NCBI GenBank assembly: GCA_030621685.1
Contig: JAUXHF010000107.1
Location: 1 to 6,779 of the forward strand
Reading direction: 5' to 3'
Origin: Spirochaetota bacterium
Lineage (GTDB): Bacteria; Spirochaetota; UBA12135; COTS27
DNA: 6,779 nucleotides
The notes beneath the pieces were generated by a model. That model did not search any database, had not been told where the DNA came from, and saw nothing but the letters and a program-made list of their open reading frames with translations. How positions within the stretch are numbered: position 1 is the stretch's first letter; the number at the start of each line of letters is the position of its first letter. This document shows positions 1 through 5,039 of this stretch, piece by piece. The position numbers and the translations under genes are program-made.

Positions 1-15
1 AAACGCCACATGTAA
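1..15 (+). CDS. possible last codons of an upstream gene (partial)
   Basis: In frame 1 the window opens with four sense codons (K-R-H-M) followed by TAA at 13-15. The next gene's ATG lies 2 bp later, at 18, which is typical operon spacing. This would be the C-terminal end of a gene that lies mostly outside the window. The stretch is far too short to prove coding or suggest a product, and a chance stop is possible. Confidence 0.2.
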   Translation, partial: KRHM

Positions 16-17
16 AT

Positions 18-272
18 ATGCGAAAGAAAGTAAAGCTTTTACGCGCCAGATTAAAAAAATATTTTCCAAAGCAAAGTATTCAGCTTTTCGATGAAACCTT
101 AAGCAGCTGGTCGGCAAAGCAACGTTATTTTCAGCGATATCATAAGAAATTGAATAAAAAAAATCAGGAAAAAAGCAGATCTCTTGTTGATATAGACTCT
201 CTTGCCGCTTTAGAAATTCTAGAAGCCTATTTACAAAAGCAAGTACAAAAACAAAACCAAGCAACTCAATAA
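18..272 (+). CDS. small basic protein of unknown function upstream of mutL
   Basis: I do not recognise this 84-residue protein. Its N-terminal two thirds are strongly basic (MRKKVKLLRARLKKYF, then a Lys-rich stretch around residues 43-54). The C-terminal part (about 56-78, with DIDSLAALEILEAYLQKQ) looks like an amphipathic helix ending in a Gln/Lys-rich tail. No signal peptide or membrane segment is visible, so a cytoplasmic protein that binds nucleic acid or another protein is possible, but this is inference. The frame stays open to the left edge, so the true start could lie upstream. ATG 18 is chosen because a stop in another frame ends just before it. No clear Shine-Dalgarno is visible. 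It ends 32 bp before mutL on the same strand, so the two are probably co-transcribed. Confidence 0.55.
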   Translation: MRKKVKLLRARLKKYFPKQSIQLFDETLSSWSAKQRYFQRYHKKLNKKNQEKSRSLVDIDSLAALEILEAYLQKQVQKQNQATQ

Positions 273-304
273 GCAGTAACGCAATAATAGCAAAAAAAAC
301 AAGT

Positions 305-2443
305 ATGGCATCAGATGCTAAACCCACAAAAAAAGTAATCCAACGATTACCCCCCTTGCTGATAAACCAGATTGCCGCTGGTGAAATTATCCTTAGGCCA
401 GCTTGCGTGGTAAGAGAACTCTTGGATAACGCTCTGGATGCCGGATCTAGCTCTATTTCATTAAGGATTTATGTAAACGGCTATGCTTTTTCCATAGAGA
501 TTCAAGATAACGGTTCTGGCTTAGCCCCAGCAGATCTTCCTTTGATGTTTGAACGTTATAGCACCTCAAAAATATCATGCTTTGACGACATTTTCTCACT
601 TCAAAGCCTAGGTTTCCGTGGCGAGGCTCTTTCGGCCATTGCCTCCATCAGCAAGGTCACCGTAGATACCGCTAACGATGACAGCGGTCTTGGCTGGCGC
701 ATGATCATGGAGGGCGGCAAAGAGATAAGCAAAGCGCCTATCTCGGCGCTAAAGGGAACAACCATTAAGGTATCTAATCTTTTTTACAACACGCCGGTGC
801 GCCTAAAGTTTTTGAAATCGCAGGCCCAAGAAATAGCCGCTTGTAAAGAGGAATTCATTCGCCATGTCTTGGCTAACGATGGCGTATCCCTGCATTATAG
901 GCTGATTAACAATGGTATTGAAAAAGGCAGTCTTTCGGCGCCAGCGGCTTTCAACCTACGCGATAAGATTCTAACCTTCTTCAGTCGCAAAGATATCCAA
1001 GGCAGTTTAGTGTCCATAAAACGTTTTGAAGAAGACATTTCAATTGAAGGCTATATCACGAACCAGCAATGCAAGTCTAACAACCGCTTAGGTCAATTCT
1101 TATTCATCAATAACCGCACGGTGGTGAGTCCTATATTTTTTAAAACCTTAAGTACGCTGTATCAGCATTTTCTGCCTTCTCGAACCTTCCCCTTAACCTT
1201 TTTAAAAATGAAACTTAAAAATGGGCTTATCGATTTCAACGTACATCCAGCGAAAAAAGAAGTAAGGCTTTTAGCCCCAGGGCGCTTCTCTTCTTTTCTT
1301 TACACCACTTTGAAAAAAGAACTGTACTCTGATGTCTATAAAAAGGCCTATGCTTCTACAGAAAATTCAAGCATTAATAAGCTGGCCGATGGCTCTAAGC
1401 TCGCCGATGGCTCTCACCTGAAAAAAGAAACAGCGGCTGGCAAACCCGAAACTTTGAACACCGGCGTAAACATAAAGAAAATTTTCTCCCTGCGTTCTTT
1501 GGCAGAAGATACCGCTCAAGATGAACAAGATTTATTGCAATTTATTAACAAATACAACAGCGAAGTTGTTAGCAAATCGCCTTTAAAAACAAGATTGCCC
1601 GTGCTTGAATCGCATAAGAGCTTCTCGTTATCGCTTGAAGATGAGCTGCCAGCTGAATTTCTTCAGAAAAATTCGCCATCGCCAGAAAAGTCAAAATCTT
1701 TTCCGGCTGCCTCAACCCCCGCTGAAGAACCTGTACAAGAAAGCTCTTTCAATCCTCCTGCTCATTCCCAGCATATGTCCAAGGCAGCTCTTCTGGCAGG
1801 GACAAAATCCATAGCCTCAAACTCAAGCTCAAGCAAGAGACCATCAGCAGAAGCAGATATCCGGATTTTAGGACAAGTGGCCGCATGTTTCATCATTTTC
1901 ACCTTAGGCAAAGATATTTACATTACCGACCAACATGCCGCCCATGAACGAATTAACTATGACCTTATTCTTGGAAAACTCCAGTCTAAAGAAATGGAAA
2001 GACATATTCTGCTCGTTCCGCTTTTCTTTGAACGCAGTGTCATTGAACTTGAAAAACTTAGGCAACGGCTGGAAGACATGCAGAAACTTGGCATCTTAGC
2101 CAGAATTTTTAACGAGAAAACTATAGAGGTAAGCGAAGTCCCCGCCTTCCTTCCTGAACCTTTGCTTGAAGGCAACCTGAATATTATTTTCGATTGGTTT
2201 TCCGCAGAAAACAACATTCAAAATAGCCCCGAAGATCTCTATCGGGAGACAGCGGCGCGCATGGCATGCCGCATCTCTGTCATGGCTGGCGATATTCTTT
2301 CTTTAGGAGAAATGGAAAGCTTAATCCATGAAATTTACGAAAAAGACTACATCTTAACATGTCCCCACGGCCGTCCTTTTGTCAAGAGAATTTCGCATAA
2401 AGAACTTCTGGCTTTTTTTGATAGATCAAAACATATCTTATAA
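305..2443 (+). CDS. mutL: DNA mismatch repair protein MutL (endonuclease type)
   Basis: MutL links mismatch recognition by MutS to strand incision and removal in the cytoplasm. The 712-residue protein has the GHKL ATPase domain first: AGEI near 25-28, RELLDNALDAG at 37-47 (E38 is the expected catalytic Glu, N42 the Mg ligand), DNGSG at 68-72, STSKI at 86-90, GFRGEALSAI at 103-112, and GTT plus FYNTPVR at 151-166. The transducer domain follows, with FINNRTV at 268-274 and NVHPAKKEVRL at 312-322. A low-complexity linker runs from about 345 to 515. The C-terminal dimerisation/nuclease domain carries DQHAAHERINYD (542-553), ACR (654-656) and CPHGRP (686-691), the metal-binding motifs of nicking MutL proteins, so no MutH is expected. 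The second acidic position of DQHA(X)2E(X)4E is Asp, not Glu. ATG 305 precedes the first conserved block by a normal distance; the Shine-Dalgarno is poor. The length is normal to long for the family because of the linker. Confidence 0.97.
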   Translation: MASDAKPTKKVIQRLPPLLINQIAAGEIILRPACVVRELLDNALDAGSSSISLRIYVNGYAFSIEIQDNGSGLAPADLPLMFERYSTSKISCFDDIFSLQSLGFRGEALSAIASISKVTVDTANDDSGLGWRMIMEGGKEISKAPISALKGTTIKVSNLFYNTPVRLKFLKSQAQEIAACKEEFIRHVLANDGVSLHYRLINNGIEKGSLSAPAAFNLRDKILTFFSRKDIQGSLVSIKRFEEDISIEGYITNQQCKSNNRLGQFLFINNRTVVSPIFFKTLSTLYQHFLPSRTFPLTFLKMKLKNGLIDFNVHPAKKEVRLLAPGRFSSFLYTTLKKELYSDVYKKAYASTENSSINKLADGSKLADGSHLKKETAAGKPETLNTGVNIKKIFSLRSLAEDTAQDEQDLLQFINKYNSEVVSKSPLKTRLPVLESHKSFSLSLEDELPAEFLQKNSPSPEKSKSFPAASTPAEEPVQESSFNPPAHSQHMSKAALLAGTKSIASNSSSSKRPSAEADIRILGQVAACFIIFTLGKDIYITDQHAAHERINYDLILGKLQSKEMERHILLVPLFFERSVIELEKLRQRLEDMQKLGILARIFNEKTIEVSEVPAFLPEPLLEGNLNIIFDWFSAENNIQNSPEDLYRETAARMACRISVMAGDILSLGEMESLIHEIYEKDYILTCPHGRPFVKRISHKELLAFFDRSKHIL
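1379..1414 (+). repeat. 18-bp tandem duplication in the mutL linker
   Basis: Two adjacent 18-bp units (1379-1396 and 1397-1414) differ at one base and encode KLADGS twice (residues 359-370). Being a multiple of three, the duplication keeps the reading frame. It lies in the disordered linker between the ATPase and nuclease domains, where length change is tolerated. A recent slippage duplication is the simplest explanation. Confidence 0.85.
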
Positions 2444-2466
2444 AAATATTTGTTTTCCTCTCTTGA

Positions 2467-2491
2467 AAGAGCCGCAGAGCTTGGGCTTTTT
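2467..2491 (+). terminator. possible intrinsic terminator of mutL
   Basis: A 7-bp stem with one G-T wobble (arms 2467-2473 and 2484-2490) encloses a 10-nt loop. The right arm runs into TTTTT at 2487-2491, so the T-run is partly inside the stem. It starts 23 bp after the mutL stop. The stem is weak, so read-through is likely. Confidence 0.4.
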
Positions 2492-2555
2492 AAACCACGA
2501 AGTCTGCTTCAACAAAATTTAATAAAAACTTTAAGGGCAGCCTCGAAAAGCATCA

Positions 2556-3395
2556 CTACTCTGCCACGAAAACTACCCGATAAAGCCATGCCCAATTTTT
2601 GCCAGTAATGTAAAAACTTTTGCTTGCTTCATCGTAGAAAATCCCGTTTAGCACTTTATAGAAACCCCTAGTAGTTGTATTTTTAATTACATTCCCATGA
2701 TTCTCGGCCACTAAGGCAGAAGCATCTGCTAGCCATTTTACAACGCCGCTTCGCTCATCTATAGCCACGATAAAGCTTTCTCCCCATACGTTAGCGTAAA
2801 TAATACCGCTCGTAACACCGCTCCCAGCCCCGTAAGATGACTCCCCTTTTTTATAGGCTAAGGCATTCAGCCGCGCTAGCGGCTTATCGTTTAAATACAC
2901 TTTTTGCCGGCGAAGTGGCTTAAAGCTTGTAGGGTCTCTGTAAGTCAGATAGGCACTGCCATCAGAGTTAATAAAATACTCACTGGTATACGTAAGCCCC
3001 CAGCCTTCGCCATCTATTACATACTCCTTTAGTTTCTCTAACTGCTTGTTATAAACGAACACCTTGCCGCTCTTCCAAGTTAGTTGGAAAATAAACACCT
3101 TATTTTGTTCCGGCCCAAGGCTGTTAAAACTCATGCCTTCGCCAAAAAAGTTTAGTGGTAAGCGTTTTTCTTGTAGCAAGACTCCGCTTTGCCTATGGTA
3201 TTTCACAATTTTCGATTGACCATATTCTCCAACACTTTCAAAGATAAAATCTTTTGTCAGCGCCAAGCCTTGCGTGAAATACTCTGTGTTATGAGGAATT
3301 TTCGCTAGCACCACAACCCGAACAGGCCCCGCTGCACGAAGCGCTGCTACATTAAAAAAAAAGAAGATGGCTACACTAAGCCTAAAAAAATTCAT
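2556..3395 (-). CDS. exported glutaminyl-peptide cyclotransferase-like protein (plant/bacterial beta-propeller type)
   Basis: Members of this family convert N-terminal Gln of peptides to pyroglutamate on a five-bladed beta-propeller. Family blocks in order, in numbering from the upstream Met at 3443: YFTQGL 55-60, ESVGEYGQS 69-77, FGEGMSF 100-106, QLTWKSG 120-126, GEGWGLT 145-151, SDGS and RDPTSF 160-174, IYANVW 215-220, VLNGI and TGKNW 264-284. The residues I recall as important in papaya cyclase are kept (F56, Q58, E102, W123, W148, N193, W220, K282). However, the usual LNELEY block reads LNALAY (192-197), and a Gly/Ser-rich stretch of about 13 residues (ESSYGAGSGVTSG) is inserted just after it. 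I choose the internal ATG at 3395 because it begins a signal peptide: MNFFR, then a hydrophobic core of about 14, then LRAA before the mature part. It also has AGAAG-like bases upstream, and a good -10 lies between it and the longer start at 3443 (295 residues). Likely periplasmic or secreted. Activity is uncertain. Confidence 0.85.
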   Translation of the reverse strand: MNFFRLSVAIFFFFNVAALRAAGPVRVVVLAKIPHNTEYFTQGLALTKDFIFESVGEYGQSKIVKYHRQSGVLLQEKRLPLNFFGEGMSFNSLGPEQNKVFIFQLTWKSGKVFVYNKQLEKLKEYVIDGEGWGLTYTSEYFINSDGSAYLTYRDPTSFKPLRRQKVYLNDKPLARLNALAYKKGESSYGAGSGVTSGIIYANVWGESFIVAIDERSGVVKWLADASALVAENHGNVIKNTTTRGFYKVLNGIFYDEASKSFYITGKNWAWLYRVVFVAE

Positions 3396-3416
3396 GATCT
3401 TCTTGCAAATTCTTAG

Positions 3417-3422
3417 CTTATA
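3417..3422 (-). promoter_or_regulatory. candidate -10 box of the cyclotransferase-like gene
   Basis: TATAAG on the - strand (5/6 match to the -10 consensus) would start RNA near 3410, giving a leader of about 15 nt before the ATG at 3395 with AAGAAG just upstream of it. No good -35 is seen at 17 bp. The same TTATAA core gives TATAAA on the + strand (3419-3424), so transcription could start both ways. Confidence 0.35.
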
Positions 3423-3452
3423 AAGTATTTCTTTACGAAGCATCTCTGGCTA

Positions 3453-3462
3453 GAACATGTTC
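3453..3462. promoter_or_regulatory. 10-bp perfect palindrome, possible operator
   Basis: GAACATGTTC is a perfect palindrome upstream of the cyclotransferase-like gene. It resembles a Gram-positive LexA site (GAAC-N4-GTTC), but the spacer here is 2 bp, not 4, so I do not call a LexA box. It overlaps the left arm of the 3448-3473 hairpin. Confidence 0.2.
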
Positions 3463-3471
3463 ACACTCTAG

Positions 3472-3495
3472 CCCATGCCCATGCTCATGCCCATG
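3472..3495 (+). repeat. hexamer tandem repeat, four copies of CCCATG type
   Basis: There are four contiguous 6-bp units: CCCATG twice, CTCATG once, CCCATG once. One + strand reading gives a 15-residue peptide MPMLMPMLAIKDSLF (3475-3519), whose last codons lie in the terminator stem. No ribosome site precedes it, so coding is doubtful. Confidence 0.8.
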
Positions 3496-3497
3496 CT

Positions 3498-3520
3498 GGC
3501 TATCAAAGATAGCCTTTTTT
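3498..3520 (+). terminator. strong intrinsic terminator
   Basis: A perfect 7-bp stem (GGCTATC 3498-3504, GATAGCC 3508-3514) with an AAA loop is followed by six T (3515-3520). It works only on the + strand; on the - strand nothing T-rich follows the stem. No + strand protein gene ends nearby: the closest is mutL, about 1.06 kb upstream. It must therefore stop mutL read-through or a short + strand RNA, and it would keep such RNA from running antisense into the two tRNA genes. Confidence 0.8.
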
Positions 3521-3552
3521 GATTTTATGTTGAATTATGCCTGGCATGGATG

Positions 3553-3626
3553 GGTGAGTGACGAGGCTTGAACTCGCGACCTCTTGAACCACAATCAAGA
3601 GCTCTACCAACTGAGCTACACTCACC
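3553..3626 (-). tRNA. tRNA-His (anticodon GTG)
   Basis: A full cloverleaf reads on the - strand: 8-bp acceptor including the encoded G-1 paired with C73 (the histidine identity pair), a D-arm with AGTTGGTA, an anticodon stem CTTGA/TCAAG with loop TTGTGGT giving GUG, and a T-arm with TTCAAGC in the loop. The last encoded bases after C73 are CAT, so CCA is added after transcription. It lies 141 bp downstream of tRNA-Arg on the same strand, and the two may share a transcript. No T-run terminator is seen after it on this strand. Confidence 0.95.
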
Positions 3627-3687
3627 ATCAAGAACTTCAAAAAATAAAACATGGTATTTTTAGATACTCTATTCAATATCAAATACG

Positions 3688-3703
3688 GCTTCTAAAAAGA
3701 AGC
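3688..3703. other. short hairpin between the two tRNA genes
   Basis: Six-bp arms GCTTCT and AGAAGC flank a 4-nt loop (AAAA on +, TTTT on -). No T-run follows on either strand, so it is not a standard terminator. It may be a processing or pausing structure in a tRNA-Arg/tRNA-His transcript, or chance. Confidence 0.3.
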
Positions 3704-3767
3704 AGCTCTCTTCAATAACTTAAGCAAAATGAAGCCTTCTGCAATAAAGCAAAACAAGCCCTGCATG

Positions 3768-3841
3768 CACGCCAAAGAGGGTTCGAACCTCTGACCTACT
3801 GCTTAGAAGGCAGTTGCTCTATCCAGCTGAGCTATTGGCGC
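3768..3841 (-). tRNA. tRNA-Arg (anticodon TCT)
   Basis: A full cloverleaf reads on the - strand: 7-bp acceptor GCGCCAA with TTGGCGT (the first pair is G-U), D-arm GCTC/GAGC, anticodon stem ACTGC/GCAGT with loop CTTCTAA giving UCU, variable AGGTC, and T-arm AGAGG/CCTCT with loop TTCGAAC. The discriminator base is G and is followed by CAT, so CCA is not encoded. The decoded codons are AGA and AGG. Its 5' end is partly duplicated just upstream (see the 11-bp repeat at 3837-3858). Confidence 0.95.
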
Positions 3842-3858
3842 ATGTTAGGCGCATGGTA
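3837..3858 (+). repeat. 11-bp near-perfect tandem repeat at the 5' end of tRNA-Arg
   Basis: Two adjacent 11-bp units (3837-3847 and 3848-3858), both beginning GGCGCATG, match at 10 of 11 positions. The first unit includes the first bases of the tRNA, so the tRNA 5' end is echoed just upstream. It marks the border between the tRNA and the AT-rich leader of the restriction-modification genes. Confidence 0.75.
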
Positions 3859-3871
3859 TCATGTTATTTAA

Positions 3872-3895
3872 AATGTATAGATATTTTCATACATT
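3872..3895. promoter_or_regulatory. 7-bp inverted repeat, possible operator
   Basis: AATGTAT (3872-3878) and ATACATT (3889-3895) form perfect arms around a 10-bp spacer. The element lies between tRNA-Arg, read leftward, and the restriction-modification genes, read rightward, and overlaps the candidate -35 of the latter. An operator is possible, but the region is AT-rich and chance pairing is easy. Confidence 0.25.
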
Positions 3896-3912
3896 CCTTC
3901 TTTTGCTATACC
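3884..3912 (+). promoter_or_regulatory. candidate promoter for the restriction-modification genes
   Basis: TTTTCA (3884-3889, 4/6) and TATACC (3907-3912, 4/6) are 17 bp apart, and TGC directly before the latter makes an extended -10. RNA would start near 3919, giving a leader of about 170 nt before the methyltransferase ATG at 4092. This is the best + strand match in the gap, but still moderate. Confidence 0.35.
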
Positions 3913-3930
3913 CTATTTCATAATTTAAAT

Positions 3931-4062
3931 ATGAACAAAGCTAATTATACAATAATTATGCAAGAGTTATCGTATAATTATTTATCCAGCTACCAAGAAC
4001 ATAGTAAAACCAAAGAAAGCATGATAAAAAAATTTAAATTTTTAAGCAAATTTAATAAATAA
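3931..4062 (+). CDS. doubtful 43-codon ORF in the leader of the methyltransferase gene
   Basis: The frame is open leftwards into the tRNA-Arg gene, but the only believable start is ATG 3931, 12 bp after the predicted RNA start. The peptide is polar, with Tyr/Ser in the middle and a basic end (MIKKFKFLSKFNK). It matches no family I know and lacks the helix-turn-helix expected of a restriction controller (C) protein. The DNA is very AT-rich and holds a 9-bp inverted repeat (3951-3982). It ends 29 bp before the methyltransferase. It may be a leader peptide, a gene remnant or chance. No ribosome site is evident. Confidence 0.2.
   Translation: MNKANYTIIMQELSYNYLSSYQEHSKTKESMIKKFKFLSKFNK
3951..3982. 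repeat. 9-bp inverted repeat in the AT-rich leader
   Basis: AATAATTAT (3951-3959) and ATAATTATT (3974-3982) are perfect arms with a 14-bp spacer; two more base pairs can form inward (G-T, C-G). Made only of A and T in the arms, it has low information and may be coincidental. It would fold in the leader RNA of the restriction-modification operon. Confidence 0.3.
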
Positions 4063-4091
4063 CCACCAAACGTAATTGCAATATTAAAGAA

Positions 4092-5039
4092 ATGGCGTAC
4101 AACACACTCTTTAAAGCTATCGGATGCAAGCAAAGCCAGCGTTTTTCAGTTTATGATAATAAGCCTGTTTTGAAAACAGGCATTATCACGGGAGATGTTC
4201 TCAATATCTTAAAAAGACAACCAAGTGATTTGAAATTTAATGTAATAATTGCCGACCCGCCATACAATATTGGCAAGGACTTTGGAAATAATCAAGACAA
4301 CATGCCCATAGATGATTATGTTGCTTGGTGTCATACATGGCTAGCTCAATGCTTCCGTTTATTGGCAAAGAACAGTCTTATTTATGTATATGGTTTCCCA
4401 GAAGTGCTCGCCCGAATAGCTGTAAAATATCCGATTGACGAACAACGCTGGCTGGCATGGCACTACACGAATAAAGCAGTGCCATCCTCAAAGTTTTGGC
4501 AGCGATCTCACGAATCTATCCTTTGCTTATGGAGTCCGGGCACAAAACGTCCAAGCCTAGAACTTGATCAAATCCGTGAGCCTTACACCAAACACTTCCT
4601 TAAATGTGCTGGCAAAGAGCGTAAAGACACAAAGGGAAGATTTAGTAAAAGTGGCAAAAAGACAACCTATAAAGCACATAAAAATGGTGCACTCCCCCGC
4701 GATATCATTCATGTTCCCGCATTGGCCGGCGGCATGGGGCGTGCCGAGCGATGGTTTTTTTGTCGTGATTGCCGTGGCGAAGTGCGACCACCTAAAGAAT
4801 TGCCTAAGCATAGAGGTCATGATGTGCTTAAACATCCAACACAAAAACCAATGGAATTAACCAAACGCCTCATTCAGTCTTGCATAAACGGCAACAAGGG
4901 GCGTACCCTAATACCCTTTGCTGGATCAGGCTCAGAGTGTGTCGTCGCAAAATCTCTCGATATACAGTACCTCGGCATTGAGCTTAACCCAGAGTTTGCA
5001 AATTTTGGACGTAGTTGGGTGAGGCAATGTATCGCCTGA
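4092..5039 (+). CDS. type II DNA methyltransferase, beta class (DPPY)
   Basis: The enzyme transfers a methyl group from S-adenosylmethionine to DNA, shielding the site cut by its partner. In 315 residues the catalytic motif comes first (ADPPYNIGKDF, DPPY at 55-58) and the cofactor motif last (FAGSG 276-280, then GIELNPEF 295-302). That is the beta-class order, and DPPY favours N6-adenine methylation over N4-cytosine. HPTQKP (248-253) is the usual block before the cofactor motif. Residues about 125-240 are the expected target-recognition region. This region is Lys/Arg-rich at 174-197 and contains an unpaired CxxC (C224, C227). The ATG start gives a normal N-terminus, with AAAGAA upstream as a weak ribosome site. 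The 3' end overlaps the endonuclease start by 13 bp, so translation is probably coupled. The recognition sequence cannot be read from the protein. A long interrupted palindrome lies within codons 22-32. Confidence 0.93.
   Translation: MAYNTLFKAIGCKQSQRFSVYDNKPVLKTGIITGDVLNILKRQPSDLKFNVIIADPPYNIGKDFGNNQDNMPIDDYVAWCHTWLAQCFRLLAKNSLIYVYGFPEVLARIAVKYPIDEQRWLAWHYTNKAVPSSKFWQRSHESILCLWSPGTKRPSLELDQIREPYTKHFLKCAGKERKDTKGRFSKSGKKTTYKAHKNGALPRDIIHVPALAGGMGRAERWFFCRDCRGEVRPPKELPKHRGHDVLKHPTQKPMELTKRLIQSCINGNKGRTLIPFAGSGSECVVAKSLDIQYLGIELNPEFANFGRSWVRQCIA
4155..4187. repeat. long interrupted palindrome inside the methyltransferase gene
   Basis: Arms GCCTGTTTT (4163-4171) and AAAACAGGC (4173-4181) mirror each other perfectly around G4172. 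Outside them, GATAAT (4155-4160) pairs with ATTATC (4182-4187), with a two-base AA bulge on the left side. In total 15 bp can pair, within codons 22-32 of the gene. As RNA it would be a stable hairpin near the start of the message; as DNA it could be an operator. No T-run follows, so it is not a terminator. Confidence 0.85.

Larger units (their letters stand above)
3431..3520 (+). ncRNA. candidate small RNA with hairpin, hexamer repeat and terminator
   Basis: The + strand here reads like a short RNA gene. TATAAA at 3419-3424 could be a -10, placing the 5' end near 3431. A first hairpin has 7-bp arms at 3448-3454 and 3467-3473. Four 6-bp units follow (CCCATG, CCCATG, CTCATG, CCCATG at 3472-3495) with no obvious pairing. 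It ends in a strong intrinsic terminator at 3498-3520. The -35 is weak (TTGCAA at 3403 is too far upstream for 17-bp spacing with this -10). The region lies just upstream of, and divergent from, the cyclotransferase-like gene. It could instead be only that gene's control region plus a terminator for rightward read-through. Confidence 0.3.

Noticed and set aside
1605..2217. ORFs in other frames inside mutL
   Set aside because: Shadows of the MutL linker and C-terminal domain, with no ribosome sites or family resemblance.
3453..3462. LexA (SOS) box
   Set aside because: GAAC and GTTC half-sites are separated by 2 bp, not the 4 bp of the Gram-positive site, nor the GTTC-N7-GTTC form of alphaproteobacteria.
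3472..3495. CRISPR or other spaced repeat array
   Set aside because: The units are 6 bp and contiguous, with no spacers and no cas genes in the window.
3498..3520. Terminator for the tRNA transcript on the - strand
   Set aside because: Read on the - strand the hairpin is preceded by A-rich and followed by GC-containing sequence, so there is no T-run.
3814..3930. Long version of the + strand ORF, beginning inside tRNA-Arg
   Set aside because: Its first codons are antisense to the tRNA gene; only the part from ATG 3931 could be a separate small ORF.
4557..4860. ORFs of 95 and 98 codons on both strands within the methyltransferase gene
   Set aside because: They overlap a gene with clear catalytic motifs and look like no family; frame shadows.
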